A stretch of DNA of 7,040 bases from JBHJHK01 sp050330975. GTDB taxonomy: Bacteria; Pseudomonadota; Gammaproteobacteria; Competibacterales; Competibacteraceae. The DNA lies in contig JBHJHK010000288.1 in assembly GCA_050330975.1 (NCBI GenBank), positions 1 to 7,040 of the forward strand, given 5' to 3'. Below are positions 1 through 5,034 of the stretch, in pieces (position 1 is the first letter of the stretch; every line of letters starts with the position of its first letter). The translations under genes and the position numbers were made by a program. The notes beneath the pieces were generated by a model. That model did not search any database. It had not been told where the DNA came from and was given only the letters and a program-made list of their open reading frames with translations.

Positions 1-405
1 CCTGGAGACCCGGTCTCCCAGGCCTTGGGAAAGTTCTACGGCGAGCCACCCCCCCAGCCCGAGGACGGCCAATCCCTCAACGGCTACCCCGCCTCGCCGG
101 GGAAAGCCCGGGGCCGAGCGGTGGTGTTGCATTCCCTCGCCGAGGCGGAGCGGGTCCAACCGGGGGATATTCTGGTGGCCGATACCACCTCGCCCCCCTG
201 GACGGCCCTGTTTGCCAGCCTCGCCGGACTTGTCACCGACACCGGCGGGGTGTTGAGCCACGCCGCCATCGTCGCCCGGGAGTACCGCATCCCGGCGGTG
301 GTGGGGGTAGGGAAGGCGACGGCCACTATCAAAGAGGGGCAAATCATCGAGATCGATGGCGACACTGGGGTGATTCGCCTGCTGCCGGCAGACGCGGTGT
401 CTTAG
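1..405 (+). CDS. PEP-utilising enzyme, C-terminal swivel (mobile) domain; 5' end outside window
   Basis: The frame is open from the first base, so this is the 3' end (134 residues plus TAG) of a longer gene; the TTG at 25 is not a credible start. The last ~100 residues match the PEP-utilisers mobile domain (PF00391 type) of PEP synthase, pyruvate phosphate dikinase and rifampin-phosphotransferase-like enzymes. The signature TDTGGVLSHAAIVARE is present, and its His (codon 259-261) is the residue that carries the phosphate between the ATP-binding and substrate-binding domains. It is followed by the usual IPAVVGVG and a DGDTGVIRLL end. Because the mobile domain is C-terminal with nothing after it, the layout resembles PEP-synthase-like or Rph-like proteins with an N-terminal ATP-grasp domain (known family order). 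The canonical PEP synthase and PPDK have a further C-terminal PEP/pyruvate barrel, which is absent here, so true PpsA or PpdK is unlikely. The substrate cannot be told. The stop lies 12 nt before the sulfotransferase ATG, suggesting one transcript. Confidence 0.85.
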   Translation, partial: PGDPVSQALGKFYGEPPPQPEDGQSLNGYPASPGKARGRAVVLHSLAEAERVQPGDILVADTTSPPWTALFASLAGLVTDTGGVLSHAAIVAREYRIPAVVGVGKATATIKEGQIIEIDGDTGVIRLLPADAVS

Positions 406-410
406 GGAGG
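406..410 (+). promoter_or_regulatory. Ribosome binding site GGAGG, fixes sulfotransferase start
   Basis: GGAGG directly follows the TAG of the upstream gene and lies 7 nt before the ATG at 418, but only 4 nt before the in-frame TTG at 415. The spacing favours ATG 418 as the real start and implies translational coupling or at least co-transcription with the PEP-utilising enzyme. Confidence 0.6.
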
Positions 411-417
411 GCGGTTG

Positions 418-1344
418 ATGACAGGCTCTTCTTCCCAGGCGCTGCGGATCTACCAAAACCACCACCTCGACTCCATCCAGTGGACGATCGTCAACCCTCG
501 AGATGATGACATTGTCATCACGACGTCCTACAAATCCGGCACCACCTGGATGCAGTTTATCCTTCATCGCCTGTTGTTTGCAGAGGATCCTGCGCCGCCC
601 TCGCTCCTAGAGGCGAGCCCCTGGATTGAGCGCCGCCGCGAAGGGGCAGCCGTGACCACCCTGGCTGCCCGTATCGAGGGACAAACCCACCGGCGCTTTT
701 TCAAATCTCATTTGCCCGCCGACGGTTTGCCCTTTTTGCCGTCGACGCGCTATTTAGTGATCGCCCGCGACCCCCGGGATGTCTTTATGTCCCTGGATCA
801 CCACTGGTCGGCCTACACCGAGGAGCGCTACCGGCAACTCAACAGCCACCAAGTTGGGGCGCCGTTCCCCCGTTGGGGAGGGACCCTCCAGGGGCGCTGG
901 CGCCAGTGGATCACCCGGGGTTGGTTTGAGTGGGAGAGCGAAGGTTATCCCTTTTGGTCCAATCTACACCACACGGCCACCTGGTGGCCGCTCCAGAGCC
1001 GTGCCAATGTGCTGTTGTTGCACTACAACGATCTCCTCGCCGATTTGGCCGGCCAGATCCGGCGGATAGCCACCTTTTTGGCCCTCGATGTCGAGCCCCA
1101 GCAGGTCGAGGCCGTGGCGGCGGCGGCCCACATCGACAACATGCGCAAGACCCTCGCCAGCGGTGACGATAACATCGGCCACAGCTTCCAGGGGGGGGTA
1201 ACCACTTTTATCAACAAAGGCACCAACCAGCGCTGGCGAGGCGTGTTGGATGCCGACGACCTGGCCCTCTACGAAGGGACCCGGGGGCGTTTACTAGACC
1301 CTGCCTGCGCCGCGTGGCTCGAAGGCGGCTGGCTGGCGGGGTGA
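418..1344 (+). CDS. PAPS-dependent sulfotransferase (cytosolic SULT-like)
   Basis: A 308-residue protein, the normal length for Sulfotransfer_1 (PF00685) enzymes, which move a sulfuryl group from PAPS to a hydroxyl or amine of a small molecule; no signal peptide or membrane segment is seen. The 5'-phosphosulfate loop is TSYKSGTTW (residues 36-44, Lys39). The likely catalytic base is His98 in FKSHLP. The 3'-phosphate-binding block is ARDPRDVFMS (116-125, Arg117 and Ser125). YNDLLADLAGQIRRIATFL (203-221) matches the helix that follows the core in the family, and NKGTNQRWR (266-274) is the C-terminal PAPS-contact element (family form RKGxxGxWK). All key residues are present, so it should be active. 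The acceptor is unknown. It sits 12 nt after the PEP-utilising enzyme, and its stop faces the methyltransferase stop 6 nt away. An 8-G run at 1191-1198 lies just before the last PAPS motif, so a slip there would remove that motif. Confidence 0.9.
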   Translation: MTGSSSQALRIYQNHHLDSIQWTIVNPRDDDIVITTSYKSGTTWMQFILHRLLFAEDPAPPSLLEASPWIERRREGAAVTTLAARIEGQTHRRFFKSHLPADGLPFLPSTRYLVIARDPRDVFMSLDHHWSAYTEERYRQLNSHQVGAPFPRWGGTLQGRWRQWITRGWFEWESEGYPFWSNLHHTATWWPLQSRANVLLLHYNDLLADLAGQIRRIATFLALDVEPQQVEAVAAAAHIDNMRKTLASGDDNIGHSFQGGVTTFINKGTNQRWRGVLDADDLALYEGTRGRLLDPACAAWLEGGWLAG

Positions 1345-1353
1345 GCCGGCTCA
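1342..1353. repeat. Perfect 12-bp palindrome spanning two convergent stop codons
   Basis: TGAGCCGGCTCA reads the same on both strands. Its two ends are the TGA stop of the sulfotransferase (+) and the TGA stop of the methyltransferase (-). It may act as a small bidirectional hairpin at the convergent junction, but no T tract follows on either strand, so it is not a classical intrinsic terminator. Confidence 0.6.
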
Positions 1354-2190
1354 AGCCTTGCGCCCCTTGAGGATAACCAGATAGAACACTTCATCCCCCT
1401 GGTCATTGGTGGGGAAGCGGTAGCCACAGGCTCGCTCGATGTAGTGGCGGTGGTTGTAGGTGTAGAGGGTATCCTGCAACTTCCACTCTCGCTCCACCAG
1501 GATTTCCCCCACGAGCCCGTGCTCTGCCATGAGGGCCAAACTTTTGTCGACCCCGGTAAACGAGGGCTGGATAAACAGCAGCGAGCCCCGAGGGGTGAGG
1601 TGGGGGGCGGCTTGGCGAATCATGAGATCGATAAAGTAACGACCGTCATCGCCGCCGTCGATGTTATCCAGGTCGATATCAAAGCCCTCGGCCCGGTAGC
1701 GCTGCCGCTCTTCGGGGGCGACGGCGTTGATGGGCATGGTGCCAAAGATGAGATCGAAGCGCTCATCCTGGGCCAAGGGGGTGAACATATCGCCGATGCG
1801 CACGGCAATCCGCTCGGCGACGCCGTTCAATGTGGCGTTTTGCCCCACCCAAACCGCCGCCTGGGGGTCGATATCGATGCCGAGAATGCGGGTAGCCGGC
1901 GAGGTGAGGAGGGCAATACCGATGGACTGACTACCCCGTGAGATACCCAGCTCCAAAATCCGCTCGACGGGGTTGCCATCGCGCGTTTTGAGGTGGGTGA
2001 GAATCTCGTCGAGGTGGTAAATCAAGGTGTTGGAGTAGTAATCGTTTTTGACGCTGCGTTCCCCCTGGAGGATGGGGTAACTCAGGCCATTTTTCACGTG
2101 GGCAATCAGTCGATCCGACTCCCCCCCCAAAGAGGCCTGGCTGAGGCCGATGCGGGGTGATGGGTGGTGATTGGGGTCGTCAGGGGACAT
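1351..2190 (-). CDS. Class I SAM-dependent methyltransferase, HemK/PrmC-like fold
   Basis: A 279-residue soluble protein with a Rossmann methyltransferase core. Motif I is ILELGISRGSQSIG (residues 78-91), motif II is GIDIDP (104-109, acidic residue for the SAM ribose), followed by RIGDMF (131-136) and the motif IV strand FDLIFGTMPIN (145-155). The stretch DDGRYFIDLM to RGSLLFIQPS (181-210) resembles the post-motif-IV region of HemK/PrmC and RsmC-like enzymes. In those N-methylating families motif IV is NPPY/NPPF; here it is GTMP, so a Gln- or base-N-methylating role is doubtful and a small-molecule or other acceptor is possible. The N-terminal ~75 residues are a family-specific cap (KNDYYSNTLIYHL at 48-60). 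The ATG at 2190 is preceded by AGGA (minus strand, 2205-2202) at 11 nt. An 8-nt C tract on the + strand (2121-2128) gives G8 in the message near codon 22. It converges with the sulfotransferase and diverges from the ATPase. Confidence 0.8.
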   Translation of the reverse strand: MSPDDPNHHPSPRIGLSQASLGGESDRLIAHVKNGLSYPILQGERSVKNDYYSNTLIYHLDEILTHLKTRDGNPVERILELGISRGSQSIGIALLTSPATRILGIDIDPQAAVWVGQNATLNGVAERIAVRIGDMFTPLAQDERFDLIFGTMPINAVAPEERQRYRAEGFDIDLDNIDGGDDGRYFIDLMIRQAAPHLTPRGSLLFIQPSFTGVDKSLALMAEHGLVGEILVEREWKLQDTLYTYNHRHYIERACGYRFPTNDQGDEVFYLVILKGRKA

Positions 2191-2204
2191 GGCGGGGCTT
2201 TTCC

Positions 2205-2255
2205 TGGGTCAAAGTAGCTCATAAGCCTTGCCTTAGCCATGGGCATGGGTCAAAG
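2205..2255 (-). repeat. Direct repeat CTTTGACCCA, two copies 41 bp apart
   Basis: On the minus strand CTTTGACCCA occurs at 2214-2205 and again at 2255-2246, start to start 41 bp, close to four helical turns. The match extends to 12 bases with one mismatch. The proximal copy ends 14 nt before the methyltransferase ATG and touches its AGGA ribosome binding site; the distal copy lies in the loop of a 7-bp inverted repeat. Each copy contains TTGACC, which could be read as a -35 element, but I found no good -10 at the right distance, so a protein-binding site is the likelier role. Confidence 0.45.
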
Positions 2256-2268
2256 GCCGTGGGCAAGG
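2226..2268. repeat. Inverted repeat CCTTGCC / GGCAAGG
   Basis: Perfect 7-bp arms at 2226-2232 and 2262-2268 enclose a 29-nt loop that contains the distal CTTTGACCCA copy (read on the minus strand). Both sit in the presumed leader or promoter of the methyltransferase. The arms are short, so chance is possible. Confidence 0.3.
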
Positions 2269-2269
2269 A

Positions 2270-2314
2270 CGACGGTGGATGGATAGTACTGTAACACCGC
2301 GCCATCCGCCATCG
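2270..2314. repeat. Imperfect 13-bp inverted repeat, operator or hairpin candidate
   Basis: The left arm CGACGGTGGATGG (2270-2282) and right arm CCATCCGCCATCG (2302-2314) match at 11 of 13 positions as an inverted repeat; the inner 9 bp form a continuous stem if one G-U pair is allowed. The spacer is 19 nt (2283-2301) and includes the palindrome AGTACT. There is no T run after either arm, so it is not an intrinsic terminator. Its position between two divergent genes suggests a regulator site (inference). Confidence 0.45.
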
Positions 2315-2457
2315 AGCTACTGTCTAGATGCTAGGTTTTCAATATCAATGAATCTGTCCTAGGAATAGTCAGGTCGCGATCGAATGGTCGATGATTTGTC
2401 TTCCACCCCGGCGGTTGTCTCAGTATCTCGTTGCCATCTTGAACGTTTCTTTGTCGA

Positions 2458-2484
2458 TTGACTCAAAAATGTCCGGCGTATCAT
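2458..2484 (+). promoter_or_regulatory. Candidate sigma70-type promoter for the P-type ATPase
   Basis: TTGACT (2458-2463, 5 of 6 to TTGACA) is followed after 15 nt by TATCAT (2479-2484, 5 of 6 to TATAAT). The spacer is shorter than the ideal 17. Transcription would begin near 2491 and leave a ~90-nt AT-rich leader before the ATG at 2581. This is the best pairing I saw on this strand; it is a pattern match only. Confidence 0.35.
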
Positions 2485-2580
2485 GTGTTTGTGGTTGTAT
2501 TTTTTTTGGTTTCAAGAGCCAAATCCTGGGCAAGATTGTCTGTAATTTTTTAAAACAGCTTCTTAGGGGGCGACAACCCG

Positions 2581-4788
2581 ATGGCACCTATACTCATTCC
2601 ACTGATTTCTGTGATTGGAGGTCTCGGGGGCGGGCTCTACATCAAGCGCATCATCAATGAGCGCCAGGCACTCAAACAGCCCTTGAGGGTCGCTCGGTCG
2701 GAAGAGGGTGACCGGGAGGAGACGCCGCCTGAGTTTCCACTGGAGCTCACCCCTACCGCCCTAGAGCGTCAGCTATCGGCCCTAGCCGGCGCATTACAGT
2801 TTGAACGATTGACCCAATTTTTTCTCGATAAAACCCGTTCCCGGCACCTACAAAATTCCCTGGGTATCAGCAAGTCGGTGGAGACTCGCGACGATGAGAC
2901 CAACTCGCCCAAACAAATAGAGGCAGATCGTCGTGTGGGGGCCGTTACCATCGGCATGGGGTTAACCCTTGGAGGGGTGTTTTACACGCCCATTTATATT
3001 CTTCTCATCCCCATCCTGGGTTATATTTTTATTCCCTACTACCGCTGCGCTTATCGCGAACTGGTGAAACGGCGCAAGATAGGGCTCGCCTTTCTAGACT
3101 CGGTTTTTCTAACTGGTGCCTTGGTGGGGAATTTTTTTCTCGTACTGCTGCTTGGTGCGTGGCTGATTGAGTTGAGTGGTAACCTATTGGTGCGCACTGA
3201 AGGTCGTTTTCGGAAAAAGTTAACCCGTATATTTAGCGAACTACCCAATCGGGTTTGGGTGCTGCGCGATGGCGTCGAACTGGAGATTCCCCTAGAGCGC
3301 CTTTCCATGGATGATGTTGTGCTGGTTTTTGCAGGACAAACCGTGCCAGTGGATGGCACCATCTTACGGGGCAATGTCAGCGTCGATCAACATATGTTGA
3401 CCGGGGAGAGTCAGCCCGTGGAGAAGGCCCCTGGAGATCAAGTGCTGGCCTCCACCCAGCTGATTGCCGGCTCGATGCAGATTAAGGTGGAACAGACCGG
3501 GGAAGAGAAACGAGCAGCCCAGATTCTCAACATGCTGGAGAATACGACTTCTTCTACCAGCCTGACCCAGGCTCAAGGCATCGAGATGGCCGAACAGGCG
3601 GTCGTTCCAGTCCTAGGCCTCGGCGCTTTGGGATTGTCCACTGTCGGCTCAAGCGGTGCCCTAGCGCTGCTGAAGGCGAGTTTTGGTTACAATTTACGGC
3701 TGATCTCCCCCCTCAGCCTGCTCAATTTTCTGCAAATCGCCTCAGAATACAAAATCTTAATTAAAGACGGCCGTTCGTTGGAACAGCTCAGTAATATCGA
3801 CACTGTGGTCTTCGACAAGACCGGTACCCTCACCCTAGAGCAGCCCACCGTTGGGACCATTCACGCAGCCGTCGATCTGCCCCCGGCAACGCTGCTGCGC
3901 TACGCCGCGGCCGCCGAACGCCACCAGAGCCACCCCATCGCCCAAGCCATCCTGTCCGCGGCTCGGGCCCAGGGTCTTGAGGACTTACCCGTTGAGGAGA
4001 GCCGTTACGATATGGGCTATGGGATTACCGTGCGGTTTGACGATCAGCTCATTCGGGTGGGCAGCCGCCGCTTCATGGCCCTCAACGATATCTCCATCCC
4101 CGCCTGCATTGAGCAGGCCCAGCAGGACTGTGATGAAAACGGCTACTCATTAGTCTACGTTGCCTTGGATCAGGCTTTGGGGGGAGCTATTGAGTTGCGC
4201 CCCACGTTGCGCCCCGAAGCACAACAGGTGATCGCCGGGCTCCAACGGCGCCAACTCGATCTGTTTATTATTTCCGGCGACCAAGAGCGCCCTACTCGCA
4301 AGCTGGCTGGTGAGTTGGGGGTTGAGCGCTACTTTGCCGAGACCCTACCGGAGGACAAAGCCAACATCGTGGCCGGCCTACAACGCGAGGGACGTAAGGT
4401 CTGCTTTATTGGGGACGGGATCAACGATTCCATTGCCCTAAAGCAGGCTGATGTTTCTATTTCCTTACTGGGCGCCACGACGATCGCCACCGATACCGCT
4501 CAGGTCGTCTTTATGGATCAGAAACTCGATCAGCTCAACTTTTTATTTGAAATAGGAGATGACTACAAGATCAACATGAAGCGCGGCCTCTTAACCACGA
4601 TTTTCCCCGGTGGGGCTGTGATCGGGGGGGTTTTCTTCTTTGGTATGGGAATCTACGGTGGAATTGCGATCTACAATTTGGGTCTGGCAGTGGGCATAAG
4701 CAATGCGCTGCTGCTACCACGCTGGAAGTATCCCCTCAAGATTAAAAACAACTCAAATCCCCTACTGCTTGTTCCCCAGGGTGAGTAA
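2581..4788 (+). CDS. P-type ATPase, P1B-like scaffold lacking the CPC metal-binding motif
   Basis: A 735-residue inner-membrane ATPase. The catalytic motifs are those of P-type pumps: TGES in the actuator domain (274-277), phosphorylated Asp412 in DKTGTLT, the P1B-type SHP (450-452), GYG in the nucleotide domain (479-481), SGD (565-567) and GDGIND (611-616). Hydrophobic segments near 119-153, 167-200, 338-386 and 668-712 fit the eight helices of P1B pumps. An extra N-terminal segment (3-21) precedes a charged ~95-residue stretch, and no heavy-metal-associated CxxC domain is present. The position of the P1B CPC motif, just before the conserved SP of SPLSLLNF, reads FGY (368-370). The last two helices lack the usual YN and MxxSS ligands, and the hinge DxLR Asp is Pro541. 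So the family and energy coupling are clear, the transported substrate is not. ATG 2581 is preceded by AGGGGG (2565-2570) at 10 nt. GC is lower than in the neighbours. It is divergent from the methyltransferase and convergent with the exporter. Confidence 0.88.
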   Translation: MAPILIPLISVIGGLGGGLYIKRIINERQALKQPLRVARSEEGDREETPPEFPLELTPTALERQLSALAGALQFERLTQFFLDKTRSRHLQNSLGISKSVETRDDETNSPKQIEADRRVGAVTIGMGLTLGGVFYTPIYILLIPILGYIFIPYYRCAYRELVKRRKIGLAFLDSVFLTGALVGNFFLVLLLGAWLIELSGNLLVRTEGRFRKKLTRIFSELPNRVWVLRDGVELEIPLERLSMDDVVLVFAGQTVPVDGTILRGNVSVDQHMLTGESQPVEKAPGDQVLASTQLIAGSMQIKVEQTGEEKRAAQILNMLENTTSSTSLTQAQGIEMAEQAVVPVLGLGALGLSTVGSSGALALLKASFGYNLRLISPLSLLNFLQIASEYKILIKDGRSLEQLSNIDTVVFDKTGTLTLEQPTVGTIHAAVDLPPATLLRYAAAAERHQSHPIAQAILSAARAQGLEDLPVEESRYDMGYGITVRFDDQLIRVGSRRFMALNDISIPACIEQAQQDCDENGYSLVYVALDQALGGAIELRPTLRPEAQQVIAGLQRRQLDLFIISGDQERPTRKLAGELGVERYFAETLPEDKANIVAGLQREGRKVCFIGDGINDSIALKQADVSISLLGATTIATDTAQVVFMDQKLDQLNFLFEIGDDYKINMKRGLLTTIFPGGAVIGGVFFFGMGIYGGIAIYNLGLAVGISNALLLPRWKYPLKIKNNSNPLLLVPQGE

Positions 4789-5034
4789 CTCCGGGAAACT
4801 TCGCACACCTCACATACCTGTTGTGCCACGGGGTGATCAGCCGCCGCATTAGCCACAGCCCACGCACCCCCGCGGGTGGCAGGGCGTTGGGGTTGTTGAC
4901 CGGCGTCACCGACGCCTGCCGAGGAGGACTGGGGCTAGGACCGCCACTGCCCGCGGGACTCGCCCATGTCTCACCCGAGTCGCCGGTCCGTGACCGAGGT
5001 AGGCGCTGGTGGCGAGTAGCGAGGGCCCAAACGA
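4789..5034. other. Convergent spacer with two short GC hairpins
   Basis: No credible gene lies between the ATPase stop and the exporter stop; the frame at 4821-5078 is arginine- and glycine-rich, resembles nothing and runs into the exporter's 3' end. Two perfect small hairpins are visible: GGCGTC-ACC-GACGCC at 4902-4916 and CGGTC-CGT-GACCG at 4984-4996. Neither is followed by a T tract on either strand, so they could slow polymerase or protect 3' ends but are not textbook terminators. Confidence 0.45.

Larger units (their letters stand above)
2191..2580. other. Divergent intergenic region, AT-richer, no convincing gene
   Basis: This 390-bp spacer separates the methyltransferase (leftward) from the P-type ATPase (rightward) and should hold both promoters. 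From about 2320 it is visibly AT-richer than the flanks (one line, 2461-2520, is near 38% GC) and has an 8-T run at 2500-2507 and TTTTAAAA at 2548-2555. Near the methyltransferase end it carries two direct copies of a 10-mer and two inverted repeats, listed separately. A small frame at 2391-2660 is not credible as a gene: it has no family resemblance, is cysteine- and phenylalanine-rich in the AT-rich part, and runs out of frame into the ATPase. Confidence 0.7.

Noticed and set aside
1444..1941. 165-residue antisense frame opposite the methyltransferase
   Set aside because: The minus strand carries clear SAM-binding motifs; the plus-strand frame has no recognisable domain.
2376..2383. HIP1-like octamer GCGATCGA as proof of a cyanobacterium
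   Set aside because: It differs from GCGATCGC by one base and no perfect copy was seen in the window; about six CGATCG sites is only a mild excess.
2391..2660. 89-residue frame ahead of the ATPase
   Set aside because: It is cysteine- and phenylalanine-rich in AT-rich spacer sequence, overlaps the ATPase start in another frame, and resembles no family.
4902..4916. GGCGTC-ACC-GACGCC as an intrinsic terminator
   Set aside because: The stem is perfect but only 6 bp, and no T tract follows on either strand.
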